Shown: positions 45,713 through 54,687, numbered from the stretch's first letter. The stretch: 64,000 nucleotides of DNA from Nocardioides lianchengensis (GCF_900101465.1 NZ_FMZM01000003.1:124001-188000), one strand, 5' to 3'. Program-made: numbers and translations. The notes: generated by a model not told the origin, from the letters alone.

Positions 45713-46081
45713 TCACGAGTCGAAGTACTCCTGGAGCGACAACTGGGGGGCCCGACCGTGCCGGGCCGTGTAGGCCTCCACGATCTCGCTCTCCACGTCC
45801 TCGCCGGCCTGCAACCGGACCAGGTACGGCAGGAGCCAGGACAGGTCGCCCGCGGCGAACTCCTCCTCGAACGACGGGTTGAGGCCGGTGCCGTCGAGGA
45901 CCCGGGAGAGCGGGATCTGTCCACCGACGTTCGCCGCGTGCGGGCCGATCGAGAAGGACATCCGGGACTTCGGACCGGCGGGGTGGACGGCCACCTCGAC
46001 CGGATGCGGGTAGTCGCCCGGCCCGGTGCGCGCCACCACGAGGAACGTCAGCAACTCGCCATCACCGCTCAGCATGCTCAT
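45713..46081 (-). CDS. Hypothetical cytoplasmic protein
   Basis: This 122-residue acidic protein (GELLTFLVVARTGPGDYPHPVEVAVHPAGPKSRMSFSIGPHAANVGGQIPLSRVLDGTGLNPSFEEEFAAGDLSWLLPYLVRLQAGEDVESEIVEAY is its core, in segments) has a predicted beta-rich first half and a helical second half. No signal peptide, membrane segment or known domain is seen. It ends 71 bases from the three-helix membrane gene and begins 27 bases after the M1 peptidase stop, all on the minus strand. Confidence 0.6.
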   Translation of the reverse strand: MSMLSGDGELLTFLVVARTGPGDYPHPVEVAVHPAGPKSRMSFSIGPHAANVGGQIPLSRVLDGTGLNPSFEEEFAAGDLSWLLPYLVRLQAGEDVESEIVEAYTARHGRAPQLSLQEYFDS

Positions 46082-46108
46082 GCGCCCCTCTCAGCACGTC
46101 CCCGGCAC

Positions 46109-47536
46109 CTAGCTCCGCAGCCCGTTCGCCCGGGTCGCCGCCGGCGCGTGCGGCGCGCGCAGCCAGGCCCGGAAGAACCGGCCGAGGTGCTCGCCGCTGA
46201 CCTGCTCGGCCAGGTCGACGAACTCGCGGGTGCTGCCGGTGGTCCCCCGGTGCGTGCGCACCCAGCGCCGCAGCAGCCGGTCGAAGTCGCGCTGGCCGAT
46301 GCGGGTGCGCAGGGCCTGGAGGGCCATCGCGCCTCGCTGGTAGACGGGCGTGTCGAAGATGTGCTCCGCGCCCGGGTCGTCGACCCGGATCTGCCAGAAG
46401 TACTCGTTGGCGCGCAGGTCGCGGTAGTTCTGCGCCAGCCACTCCCGGCCGCTGGGCCCGCCGTGCTTCTCGGTCCACAGCACCTCGAAGAAGGTGGCGG
46501 GGCCCTCGTTGAGCCAGATGTCGCGCCATCCGCGCACCGTGACCGAGTCGCCGAACCACTGGTGGGCGAGCTCGTGGACCACGGTGAGGGTCGCGTCGCT
46601 CGTCATCACCGGGTACGTCGGCCGGGTCTGGTTCTCGAGCGCGAACCCGACGGGCAGCGCGGTGGTCAGTCCCCCGGTGCTGGAGAACGGGTAGCGGCCC
46701 AGCCGCCGGCTCAGCCACGCCGTGATGGCGGGCGTACGACGCATCAGCCGCATCGAGCTCGCCTGCTGCGCGGGCGACAACCGCTCCGAGACCGCGACGT
46801 ACCAGGGCAGGCCGCGGTAGGTGCCGGACGCGGTCCGGAACCGGCCCGCCGCGAAGAACGCGAGGTACGGCGCCATCTCCTCCGCGCTGCGCCAGTGGGT
46901 GGTGGCCAGCGCCCCGTCGACCGTGCGCCCGGCCAGGGTGCCGTTGCCGATGACGTCGAGGTCCCGCGGGACCGTCACCCGTACGTCGAGCCGCGCGCGG
47001 TCGCGCGGGTGGTCGTTGGCCGGGAACCACCACGGCGCCATGTGCGGCTGGTTCATCGCGACCACCTCGTGCCGGTCGGCGAGCCAGTTCTGCTCCCCGG
47101 CGTACTCGATCGGCTCGGGGAAGCCGTCGTACGCCACGTCGACGGCGACGGTCCGACCCCGCGGCACGGGCTGGGCAGGAGTGATCCGGAGCTCGTGCGG
47201 GTCCGGCTTGTCGAAGGAGGCTGGGACGCCGTCGACCCGCACCGACTGCACGGGCAGCAGCAGGTCGAGGTTGAACCGGGACAGGTCCTGGGTGGCGCGC
47301 AGGGTGACCCGGGTCTGGCCGCGCAGCCGCCCGGTGGCCAGGTCGTAGGCGACGCGGACGTCGTAGTGGCCGACGTCGATCCCGCCGTTGCCGTCGAGCG
47401 GGAAGTAGGGGTCCCCGATCCCGGCCGCTCCGGCGACGGGATCCGCCTGGACGGACACCGCGGGGGCGATCGGAGCGACGAGCGCGGCGGTGCACGCGAG
47501 GGCGACGAACGGCCCGAGGACCCGGAAGGAGCGCAT
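46109..47536 (-). CDS. Secreted M1-family metallopeptidase
   Basis: The 475-residue protein has a signal peptide (VLGPFVALACTAALVAPIAPAVSV) and a mature start DPYFPLDGNGGIDVGHYDVRVAYD, the M1 N-terminal beta domain. The zinc site is VHELAHQWFGDSV (about 319–331) with the third ligand in WLNEGPATFFE. At this length it has the N-terminal and thermolysin-like domains only, lacking the large C-terminal helical domain of aminopeptidase N. It probably trims extracellular peptides. Divergent from the MBL–rhodanese gene. Confidence 0.92.
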   Translation of the reverse strand: MRSFRVLGPFVALACTAALVAPIAPAVSVQADPVAGAAGIGDPYFPLDGNGGIDVGHYDVRVAYDLATGRLRGQTRVTLRATQDLSRFNLDLLLPVQSVRVDGVPASFDKPDPHELRITPAQPVPRGRTVAVDVAYDGFPEPIEYAGEQNWLADRHEVVAMNQPHMAPWWFPANDHPRDRARLDVRVTVPRDLDVIGNGTLAGRTVDGALATTHWRSAEEMAPYLAFFAAGRFRTASGTYRGLPWYVAVSERLSPAQQASSMRLMRRTPAITAWLSRRLGRYPFSSTGGLTTALPVGFALENQTRPTYPVMTSDATLTVVHELAHQWFGDSVTVRGWRDIWLNEGPATFFEVLWTEKHGGPSGREWLAQNYRDLRANEYFWQIRVDDPGAEHIFDTPVYQRGAMALQALRTRIGQRDFDRLLRRWVRTHRGTTGSTREFVDLAEQVSGEHLGRFFRAWLRAPHAPAATRANGLRS

Positions 47537-47592
47537 CCGAGAAATCTAGACCACCGGGGGCCGTCGGGCTCGCGTTCCCGAGAGCCCAGGTG

Positions 47593-47615
47593 CTATAACT
47601 CTACTGAGTTTATAG
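47593..47615. promoter_or_regulatory. AT-rich inverted repeat upstream of the MBL–rhodanese gene
   Basis: CTATAACTC (47593–47601), four bases, GAGTTTATAG (47606–47615). It stands out as AT-rich in very GC-rich DNA, 24 bases before the start codon. It is a candidate operator for a sulfur-sensing ArsR or CsoR-type repressor, as known for similar genes in other bacteria. Confidence 0.5.
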
Positions 47616-47639
47616 ACTTTAGATCGGTGGAGGTCCCGG

Positions 47640-49013
47640 ATGCCCGTTCGGATGCACGTGGTCACCCTGGAGGTCCCCGAGCTCGGGAACCGCTGTCACC
47701 TGGTCCACGACGGCAGTCGTGCGCTCGTCGTGGACCCACCCCGCGACCTGGGGATCGTCGAGCGCGCGGCCGAGCAGGCGGGGGTCGAGATCACGACCGT
47801 GGCCGACACCCACATCCACAACGACTACGTCTCGGGCGCCCTCGGGCTGGCGCGCCGACACGGAGCCGACTACCTGCTCTCGTCCGACGAGCGGGTCGAC
47901 TTCGAGCGGGTGGGCGTGCGGCACGGCGACGTCGTCCCCGTCGGGGGCCTCGACGTCCGCGTGCTCGCGACGCCGGGCCACACCCGGCACCACCAGTCGT
48001 TCCTGGCCTGCGCCCCCGGTCAGCCCGGCGCCCTGTTCAGCGGTGGCAGCCTGCTGCACGGCAGCGTCGGCCGGACCGACCTGATCGACCCGCGCCTGGC
48101 GCTCGACCTGGCCCGGGCCCAGTGGGCCAGCGCCCGACTCCTCGGCGACCTCGACCCCGCGACCGAACTGCACCCCACCCACGGCTTCGGCAGCTTCTGC
48201 GCCGGCAGCACCCTCACCGCCGGCACCGGCGAGGACGGAGACATCGTGACCATCGGCGACGAGAAGGACCGCAACCCGGCCTTCGGCAGCGACCGCGACG
48301 ACTACGCCCGCGAGCTGGTCGCGGGCTACGGACCGATCCCGGCGCACTACCCGCACATGGACCCGCTGAACCGGGCCGGCGCCGGCCGCGCCGCTCCGCG
48401 ACCGGCCCGACCGGCCACCGCCGAGGAGGTCTCCGACGCGATCCTGCGCGGGTCCTGGGTGGTCGACCTGCGCGGCCGCGACGAGTTCGCGGAGGGCCAC
48501 CTCGCCGGCTCCGTGAGCGTCGAGTACTCCACGCAGTTCGCGACGTACGTCGGCTGGCTGGTGCCGTGGCAGGACGACATCGTGCTGCTCACCGACTCGC
48601 CGCGACTGCTGGCGCCCGCCCTGCGCGACCTGGCCCGGATCGGCATCGACGGCGTCGGCACCCACGTCCTGCCGCAGGAGGCGCCGCTCGAGGCGACCTA
48701 CCGCCGCGCGACCTGGGCCGACTTCCGCACGCCGCCCACCGATCCTCGGGTCGTGGTCGACGTCCGCCAGCGCGACGAGTACGAGCAGGGTCACCTGCCG
48801 GGGGCCGTGCACGCGCCGGTCCAGGACGTCGAGCTGGTCGCCGCGACGCTGCCCGCCGGCGAGCTGTGGGTGCACTGCAAGTCCGGCTACCGCGCCGGCA
48901 TCGCCGCCAGCCTGCTGCACCGCCTGGGCCGCTCGGTGGTCCACGTCGACGACGCCTGGGAGCACGTCGCCGAGCAGGGCATCCCCACGACCACCGGCGA
49001 CCTGGCCGCCTGA
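47640..49013 (+). CDS. Metallo-beta-lactamase–rhodanese fusion (persulfide dioxygenase/sulfurtransferase-like)
   Basis: The 457-residue protein has an N-terminal metallo-beta-lactamase domain with THIHNDYVSG, ATPGHTRHHQSF and HPTHGFGSFC, the ligand pattern of ETHE1-like persulfide dioxygenases. Two rhodanese domains follow. The first (about 265–350) has no active-site Cys (loop VLLTDSPRLL). The second has Cys413 in WVHCKSGYRAG. The layout suggests oxidation or transfer of sulfane sulfur from persulfides. ATG at 47640 follows GGAGG. AT-rich DNA lies on both sides. Confidence 0.9.
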   Translation: MPVRMHVVTLEVPELGNRCHLVHDGSRALVVDPPRDLGIVERAAEQAGVEITTVADTHIHNDYVSGALGLARRHGADYLLSSDERVDFERVGVRHGDVVPVGGLDVRVLATPGHTRHHQSFLACAPGQPGALFSGGSLLHGSVGRTDLIDPRLALDLARAQWASARLLGDLDPATELHPTHGFGSFCAGSTLTAGTGEDGDIVTIGDEKDRNPAFGSDRDDYARELVAGYGPIPAHYPHMDPLNRAGAGRAAPRPARPATAEEVSDAILRGSWVVDLRGRDEFAEGHLAGSVSVEYSTQFATYVGWLVPWQDDIVLLTDSPRLLAPALRDLARIGIDGVGTHVLPQEAPLEATYRRATWADFRTPPTDPRVVVDVRQRDEYEQGHLPGAVHAPVQDVELVAATLPAGELWVHCKSGYRAGIAASLLHRLGRSVVHVDDAWEHVAEQGIPTTTGDLAA

Positions 49014-49385
49014 GCGCGGCCGGCCCTCCGGACCTATCCGAACGAGGAGTGATACCTGTTCCACTTTTAGTCTAGTTTCTAGATGTTACTTATTGACTCT
49101 GCGCCTGCTGTTCGGCCTCACCAACCCGAGGCCGACCGACTCCGTCTGCTGATCGCCGAGTCGGCAGAAGTTGCGGGCCGAGTCAGCACCAGTGGTGCTG
49201 ACTCGGCCCGCACTTTCTGCTGACTCGGCGCCTAATCCGGTTGCGCTGTGGAGAACCGGGGCCGGATGCTGGGGGTCTGCGTCGGCGTCCTGCCGGTGCC
49301 CGTCGAGAGGAGCGTGACATGTCCATGACTGTCGTTGGCCTGTCCGCAGACCACCCCCTCCTCTCCCGATGGAGCACCACCACCG
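49014..49385. other. Intergenic stretch with AT-rich segment and hairpin
   Basis: This 372-base gap holds an AT-rich segment (about 49050–49097), palindromic repeat copy C (49154–49230), and a short ORF at 49319–49423 with a good RBS. Nothing else coding is seen. Confidence 0.7.
49154..49230. repeat. Palindromic TGACTCGGC repeat, copy C
   Basis: The arms of 37 bases (49154–49190 and 49194–49230) pair at 34 positions. The core GCCGAGTCAGCAC, CAGTG, GTGCTGACTCGGC matches copies A and B. Unlike them it is not next to a DUF559 gene; it lies between the MBL–rhodanese and RIO kinase genes. Confidence 0.85.
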
Positions 49386-49423
49386 ATGACGCACGACTTC
49401 TCGCACGACCCGCAGCACCCTGA
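49319..49423 (+). CDS. Possible 34-residue leader ORF overlapping the RIO kinase start
   Basis: ATG at 49319 is preceded by AGAGGAG at ideal spacing, a better ribosome site than the kinase itself has. The ORF ends inside the kinase gene in another frame. It may be a translational leader or merely chance; no homology is recognised. Confidence 0.25.
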   Translation: MSMTVVGLSADHPLLSRWSTTTDDARLLARPAAP

Positions 49424-50255
49424 GCTCGACCCCCGTTTCGTCTTCGACTTCCAGACGTACGACGACGTCGCCGACGGCCAGCGCTGGACCACCTGGTACG
49501 ACGTCGAGCCGCTCTCCCGCGGCCCCGAGCCGCGCCCCGACTGGGTCGTCACGTCCCGCGGGGCGATCGACACCGAGCTCGGCATCCTGAAGACCGGCAA
49601 GGAGGCCGATGTCTTCCTCGTCGAGCGGGCCGACCCGCACGAGCCCGACCGCGGGGTGGTGATGGCGGCCAAGCGCTACCGCGGCACCGACCACCGCACC
49701 TTCCACCGCGCCGCGTCGTACACGGAGGGGCGCAGCATGAAGCGCTCCCGCGACGAGCGGGCGATCAAGCGCAAGAGCACCTTCGGCAAGCTGGTCGCGG
49801 CCGGCGAGTGGGCGGTCTCGGAGTGGGACGCCCTGAGGCGCTGCTGGGAGCTGGGCCTGCCGGTGCCCTACCCGGTGCAGATCGACGGCACCGAGATCCA
49901 GATGGAGTGGATCACCGTCGAGACCGAGGACGGGGTGGACACGGCTCCGCGGCTGGCCCAGACCCGGCCGGAGCCGGCGCTGCTGCGGTCCTACTTCGAC
50001 CAGCTCCGCGACACCCTGGCCACCCTCGTCCAGCACGGGATCGTGCACGGCGACCTGTCGCCGTACAACATCCTGGCCGCCGGCGAGCGGCTGGTGGTCA
50101 TCGACCTCCCGCAGATCGTCGACCTGGTCGGCAATCTCAACGGGATGGACTTCCTGATGCGCGACTGCACCAACGTCTGCACCTGGTTCCGGGCGCGCGG
50201 GCTCGACGTGGACGAGAACGACCTCTTCGCGGAGCTGCTCGCGCACGCCTTCTAA
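49386..50255 (+). CDS. RIO-family serine protein kinase
   Basis: The 289-residue protein is an atypical RIO kinase. It has a glycine-poor nucleotide loop around GILKTGKEADVFLVE, a lysine in VMAAKRYRG, catalytic Asp223 in HGDLSPYNIL and metal-binding Asp240 in VVIDLPQIVD, the RIO hallmark. RIO kinases of eukaryotes and archaea act in ribosome maturation; the role in actinobacteria is unclear. ATG at 49386 gives MTHDFSHDPQHPELDPRFVFDF. The upstream region carries the repeat and a possible leader ORF. The LOG-family gene follows 10 bases later. Confidence 0.9.
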   Translation: MTHDFSHDPQHPELDPRFVFDFQTYDDVADGQRWTTWYDVEPLSRGPEPRPDWVVTSRGAIDTELGILKTGKEADVFLVERADPHEPDRGVVMAAKRYRGTDHRTFHRAASYTEGRSMKRSRDERAIKRKSTFGKLVAAGEWAVSEWDALRRCWELGLPVPYPVQIDGTEIQMEWITVETEDGVDTAPRLAQTRPEPALLRSYFDQLRDTLATLVQHGIVHGDLSPYNILAAGERLVVIDLPQIVDLVGNLNGMDFLMRDCTNVCTWFRARGLDVDENDLFAELLAHAF

Positions 50256-50265
50256 CCTTCAGGGC

Positions 50266-51351
50266 GTGAAGCGCACCCGCGGCCGCATCGTCCACGTCGA
50301 GTCGCTCGCAGACCTCGACCACCGGCTGGCCGCGGGGGCGCGGCGGCTCAGCGGCTGGCGGGTGCGGTCGGTCGACCTGACCGATCGCACCGCCGAGCTG
50401 CAGGCCTGCCGGGTGGCCGGCGCGTCGTTCCTTGGCTGCCGGTTCGCCCCCGGCGTCGCCGACGAGATGACGGCGGCCGGCGCGCTGGTGCTCCCGGCGA
50501 TCCCGGACGTGCCGGTCGACGTGCACCGCGGCGGCCTCTACTCCCCCGCCGACCTCTACGACACCCCGTCCTACGACCGCTCCCTCGACGCCCGTGCCTA
50601 TGCCTGGGCACAGAGGCCCGGCGACGCGGAGGCCGAGCTCGCCAAGACCCTGCACGACCACGCGATCGACCAGGCGCTGCAGGCCTGGACCGACGGCCGG
50701 CACCTGGTGGGCGTGATGGGTGGCCACGCGGCGCTCCGCGGCGAGCAAGGGTACGACGCCGCCGCGCGGCTCGGGCACCTGCTCGGCGCGACCCACGTGG
50801 TCGCCACCGGCGGCGGGCCCGGCGCCATGGAGGCCGCCAACCTGGGCGCGCGGCTGGCCGACCGTCCCGCCGCCTACCTCGACGACGCGCTGGCCGAGCT
50901 GGCCGCGACCCCGTCGTACCGACCCTCGGTGACGGCGTGGGCCGACTCCGCCCGGGCGGTGGCCGGGCGGTTCCCGACCGACCGCGAGACCCTCGGCATC
51001 CCCACCTGGCACTACGGCCACGAGCCGCCGAACCTGTTCGCGACGGCGATCGCGAAGTACTTCCGCAACGCGGTCCGCGAGTCGGTCCTCCTCGAAGTCT
51101 GTGACGCGGGCATCGTCTTCCTGCCCGGGGCCGCCGGGACCGTGCAGGAGGTGTTCCAGGACGCCTGCGAGAACTACTACGCCGACGAGGCGTCGGTGGC
51201 GCCGATGGTGCTGGTCGGGGTGGAGCACTGGACCCGCACGCTGCCGGCCTGGCCGCTGCTGCAGGCGCTGGCCCGCGGGCGGGCCATGGAGCCGCACGTC
51301 CACCTGGTCGACACCGTCGAGGAGGCGGCCGCGCTGGTCAGGGGCGGGTGA
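50266..51351 (+). CDS. LOG/Rossmann-fold nucleotide-binding family protein
   Basis: The 361-residue protein has the lysine-decarboxylase-like (LOG) fold with GVMGGHAALRGEQGYDAAARLGHLLG, VVATGGGPGAMEAANLGA, and VFLPGAAGTVQEVFQDACENYY, which carries the PGxxGTxxE nucleotide-binding motif. LOG enzymes release ribose 5-phosphate from nucleotide monophosphates; the N-terminal 110 residues here are an additional domain. GTG at 50266. Its last 14 bases overlap the convergent esterase gene. Confidence 0.88.
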   Translation: MKRTRGRIVHVESLADLDHRLAAGARRLSGWRVRSVDLTDRTAELQACRVAGASFLGCRFAPGVADEMTAAGALVLPAIPDVPVDVHRGGLYSPADLYDTPSYDRSLDARAYAWAQRPGDAEAELAKTLHDHAIDQALQAWTDGRHLVGVMGGHAALRGEQGYDAAARLGHLLGATHVVATGGGPGAMEAANLGARLADRPAAYLDDALAELAATPSYRPSVTAWADSARAVAGRFPTDRETLGIPTWHYGHEPPNLFATAIAKYFRNAVRESVLLEVCDAGIVFLPGAAGTVQEVFQDACENYYADEASVAPMVLVGVEHWTRTLPAWPLLQALARGRAMEPHVHLVDTVEEAAALVRGG

Positions 51352-52483
51352 CCCATCTCAGGGCGTCGCCGAGGGTGCGGCTCCAGGCGATCCACCCGTG
51401 GTCGCCGGCGGTCTCGCGGTAGGCGTGCTCGTAGCCCCGGTCGGCCAGCGCGTCGCGCAGCCGCCGGTTGGCCTCGACCATCATCGCGCCCTCCAGCAGG
51501 CCGACCTCGACGTGGAAGGTCACCGGCACCCGCGGGCTGCTGCGCACGAGCGCGGTGAGCCACTCCTCGCCGCTCGGCTCGCGCCAGTGCCAGTAGGACC
51601 CGGACTGGCTCACCACATGGCCGAAGACGTCCGGGTGCCGCAGCCCGAGGTACGCCGCGTTCAGCCCGCCGTAGCTCTGCCCAGCGACGACCGTGCGCGC
51701 CGGGTCGGCCGGCAGGCCCCAGGTCTCGCGCGCCCACGGCACGAGCTCGGTGGCCATCGCGTCCGCGAACCGCTCGTCGCCGACCAGCTCGACCCCGCGC
51801 CGGCCCTCCGGACACTCATGCATGATCACCACCGTCGACGGGAGCTCCTCGCGGGCCACCAGGTCGTCGAGGATCGTGGCGACTGGCGACGACGCTCGCC
51901 ACTGCCAGCCGTCGTGCAGCAGGACCAGCCAGGCCGGCTGCCCCTCGTCGTACCCGGCGGGGGTGTAGGACCAGAGCCGGCGGGTGTCGCCGAGCAGCTC
52001 ACTGGCGAAGGAGTGCTCGCGCACGGTGCCGGTCGCGGCGGGCGCCGGCGCCGGCCCGGCCTCGGGGCGCAGGTCCGTGACGGAGAAGGTGGGCGTCCAC
52101 TCGCCGGGCAGCGGCGGTACGTCGAGCCGCGCGTCCGGCCCGGGGTGCTGCCGGCGGGCGTGCGGGTCGGGCCGCGGCGCCTCGTTCAGCGGCTGCCGGT
52201 CGGGACCCAGCTCGACGTACCCGTAGCCGTGCACGGTCCGCGCCGGCGCCCGGAACCTCGCCGTCCAGGTGTCGGTGTCGCCGACGCGGGTCAGCGGGTG
52301 GCGGGCGAAGGTCTCGTTGAGGACGGGGCTCGGGGTCCCGACCATCTCGACCCCGGTCACCGACGGGTCGCTGGCGCGCCAGGGATAGGTGAGCTCGACC
52401 TCGTCGGTCGTGTCCGGGACCGGGTCGACCAGGGGCGTGCCCCGGCGGGCCACCTCGGCCCAGAGCGCGTCGACGTCGTCCAC
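51338..52483 (-). CDS. Enterochelin esterase-like alpha/beta hydrolase
   Basis: The 381-residue protein has an N-terminal carbohydrate-binding-like domain (about 1–125, EVELTYPWRASDPSVTGVEMVG) as in Fes enterochelin esterases and a C-terminal esterase D-type hydrolase. The nucleophile is Ser270 in VAGQSYGGLNA, and the catalytic His is in ETAGDHGWIAW. Fes enzymes open ferric siderophore rings to release iron. No siderophore gene is adjacent, so the substrate is inferred only from the family. GTG at 52483 (MDDVDALWAE) fits the family start. Confidence 0.87.
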   Translation of the reverse strand: MDDVDALWAEVARRGTPLVDPVPDTTDEVELTYPWRASDPSVTGVEMVGTPSPVLNETFARHPLTRVGDTDTWTARFRAPARTVHGYGYVELGPDRQPLNEAPRPDPHARRQHPGPDARLDVPPLPGEWTPTFSVTDLRPEAGPAPAPAATGTVREHSFASELLGDTRRLWSYTPAGYDEGQPAWLVLLHDGWQWRASSPVATILDDLVAREELPSTVVIMHECPEGRRGVELVGDERFADAMATELVPWARETWGLPADPARTVVAGQSYGGLNAAYLGLRHPDVFGHVVSQSGSYWHWREPSGEEWLTALVRSSPRVPVTFHVEVGLLEGAMMVEANRRLRDALADRGYEHAYRETAGDHGWIAWSRTLGDALRWVTRP

Positions 52484-52503
52484 GCCGCCTGATCCTAGGG
52501 AGG

Positions 52504-53631
52504 TCAGGCAGCGAGCCGGGTCACCCGCTCGGAGGCCACGGCCCGGTAGTGCTCCACCAGCCGGTCGTTGACCGAGCGCCACGACCGGCCGTTGACGCTG
52601 CGCCGCGCGGCCAGCCCCATCCGGCGCCGGTAGAGCTGGTCGTCGGCGAGCCGCCCGACGTACGACGCCAGCTCGGCCGCGTCACCGGGCGTGTAGAGGT
52701 GGCCGGCCACCCCGTCCCGGACGACGTCGACCGGCCCGCCGGCCCGTGGCGCGACGACCGGGACCCCGGAGGCCAGGGCCTCCTGGGCCGACTGGCAGTA
52801 GGTCTCGTGGCGGCCGGTGTGCACGAACACGTCGAGGCTCGCGTACGCCGCCCCCAGCGCGTCGCCGTGCAGCACGCCGAGGAAGGCGGCGCCGGGGAGC
52901 AGGGTGCGTAACCGCTGCTCCTCCGGGCCGCCTCCGACGAGGACCAGGCGGTAGCGCGGGTCCTCGGCCAGGTGGCTCAGCAGGTCGAGCTCCTTCTCGG
53001 GCGCCAGGCGGCCGACGTACCCGACGAGCAGCCGGCCGTCGGGCGCGAGCTCCTGGCGCAGCGCGGTGGAGCGTCGTACCGGGTGGAAGGCCTGCAGGTC
53101 GACGCCGCGCGGCCACAGCACCGTGCGCGGCACGCCCAGCTCGTCGAGCTGGCGCAGGCTCGCGCTGGACGGCGCGAGGGTGAGGTCGACGCGGTGGTGG
53201 ATCCGGCGGGTCAGGCCGGCCATCGCCCGGCAGCCGCCGGCGATGCCGTAGCGCTCGGCGAAGCCGACCAGGTCGGTCTGGTAGATCGCCACGGTCGGGA
53301 TGCCGAGCTCGGCCGCCGCCCGCGTGGCCTGGTAGCCCAGCGTCGCCGGCGACGCCACGTGCACGACGTCGGGGCGGAAGCGGAGCATCACCGCGCGCAG
53401 CCGGCGGCGGGTCTCGAGCCCGATCCGGAAGTCGCGGTAGAAGGGCAGGCTGGCGCCCCGCGCGTGGGTCACCGGGAACCCCGCGTACGACGGCGGACCG
53501 GTCGGCGCGACCAGCTCGGCCTCGTGGCCGGTGGCGGCGAGGTGCTCGAGGACCCGGCGCACGGAGTTCGTGACGCCGTTGACCTGCGGCAGGAAGGACT
53601 CGGAGACGATCAGGACCCGGAGGTTCTCCAT
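52504..53631 (-). CDS. GT4 glycosyltransferase, probably GDP-mannose-dependent alpha-mannosyltransferase
   Basis: The 375-residue GT-B enzyme opens LRVLIVSESFLPQVNGVTNSVRRVLEHLAATGHE and has LLVGYVGRLAPEKELDLL, and the donor-site EX7E motif in HETYCQSAQEALASGVPVVAP. The NGVTNSVRR opening and overall pattern resemble mycobacterial MgtA and PimB-like mannosyltransferases that build lipomannan or phosphatidylinositol mannosides. The acceptor cannot be fixed from sequence. ATG at 53631; 20 bases from the esterase gene. Confidence 0.88.
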   Translation of the reverse strand: MENLRVLIVSESFLPQVNGVTNSVRRVLEHLAATGHEAELVAPTGPPSYAGFPVTHARGASLPFYRDFRIGLETRRRLRAVMLRFRPDVVHVASPATLGYQATRAAAELGIPTVAIYQTDLVGFAERYGIAGGCRAMAGLTRRIHHRVDLTLAPSSASLRQLDELGVPRTVLWPRGVDLQAFHPVRRSTALRQELAPDGRLLVGYVGRLAPEKELDLLSHLAEDPRYRLVLVGGGPEEQRLRTLLPGAAFLGVLHGDALGAAYASLDVFVHTGRHETYCQSAQEALASGVPVVAPRAGGPVDVVRDGVAGHLYTPGDAAELASYVGRLADDQLYRRRMGLAARRSVNGRSWRSVNDRLVEHYRAVASERVTRLAA

Positions 53632-53694
53632 GGCCCGGACGCTAGGAAGCGCACCTCAACAACGGCCGAGAGTGACGTGGACGACACGTGAACC

Positions 53695-54687
53695 TCAGCG
53701 TGCCAGCGGGTACGCCGCACGCCGCGCGAGCGTCGCACCCACCACGGCCAGGCACACCGCGGCCGCGACCAGGTCGCTGAGCAGCTCGCTCCCCGCGGAG
53801 ACCTCGACGTCGTACGGCTCGTTGAGGAACGGGGCCACCGCCCCCACCAGGAAGGCGCCGATCGCCAGGGTGGTGGTGTGGCGGGAGGTCCACCGTGTGC
53901 TCCGCGACCAGGACCCGACGAGGAGCACGACCAGGGCGATAGCGACCGCGGCGACCACCAGGGCGCCCGCGCCCTCGCCCGGCAGGTAGAGCAGGTAGGC
54001 CACGAACCCGACGACAGCCAGCGCCCAGGGCGGGGGCACCCGGGACGGGCGTGCCGGTCGGGCGGGCCACCACCACGCGACTAGCGCGAGGACGAGCACC
54101 GCCCCGAGGGCCACCGCGGTCTGCAGGGGCGCCGCCTGGAAGCCGTCCCCCTCGTCCTCCTTCACGCCGACGTGGTTGACGACGGAGGCCAGGGCGTAGA
54201 CCACCGCGACCACCCCCAGCGCCCGACGCGAGAGCCACGGCTCCGTGGGCCGCTGCGACCAGGCCTCGGCGACGACGATCGGTACGGCGATGCTGGCCAC
54301 GACGTGGCCGGCGAGGAAGGCGACCAGGTAGTAGAGGCTGACGTCGATCCCGGGCACGTGCACGGGGTGCTGGAAGTCGTAGCGGCCGTACGCCGGGTTG
54401 AACAGCGACTGATCGACCACGCCGGCCTGCAGCACGCCGAAGGCGGCCGCGAGCAGGAGGATCGTCGGCCACCCGCGCCCGGTACGCCGGGCCAGCTCGC
54501 GGATCAGCAGAGCCGCGCCGCCGTACAACGGGGCCAGGAAGAGCAGGATCGGCACGATCAGGGTGACCGGGAAGCCGCCCCAGGCCATCTCGGCCGACCA
54601 CGGAGCGAGCAGCACGAGCACCAGCACCGGGCCCCACCGCGTCCACCTCACCCCCGCGACGCTAGGGCCGGCGATGTCGCCGGGCAT
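53695..54687 (-). CDS. Polytopic membrane protein of unknown function
   Basis: The 330-residue protein has about eight to nine hydrophobic helices, among them WGPVLVLVLLAPWSAEMAWG, LTLIVPILLFLAPLYGGAALLI and LGVVAVVYALASVVNHVG. Conserved-looking polar residues fall between helices (RELARRTGRGWPT, NPAYGRYDF). It matches no transporter family I can name. ATG at 54687 is used; GTG at 54651, directly before the first helix, is an equally likely start. Confidence 0.72.
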   Translation of the reverse strand: MPGDIAGPSVAGVRWTRWGPVLVLVLLAPWSAEMAWGGFPVTLIVPILLFLAPLYGGAALLIRELARRTGRGWPTILLLAAAFGVLQAGVVDQSLFNPAYGRYDFQHPVHVPGIDVSLYYLVAFLAGHVVASIAVPIVVAEAWSQRPTEPWLSRRALGVVAVVYALASVVNHVGVKEDEGDGFQAAPLQTAVALGAVLVLALVAWWWPARPARPSRVPPPWALAVVGFVAYLLYLPGEGAGALVVAAVAIALVVLLVGSWSRSTRWTSRHTTTLAIGAFLVGAVAPFLNEPYDVEVSAGSELLSDLVAAAVCLAVVGATLARRAAYPLAR

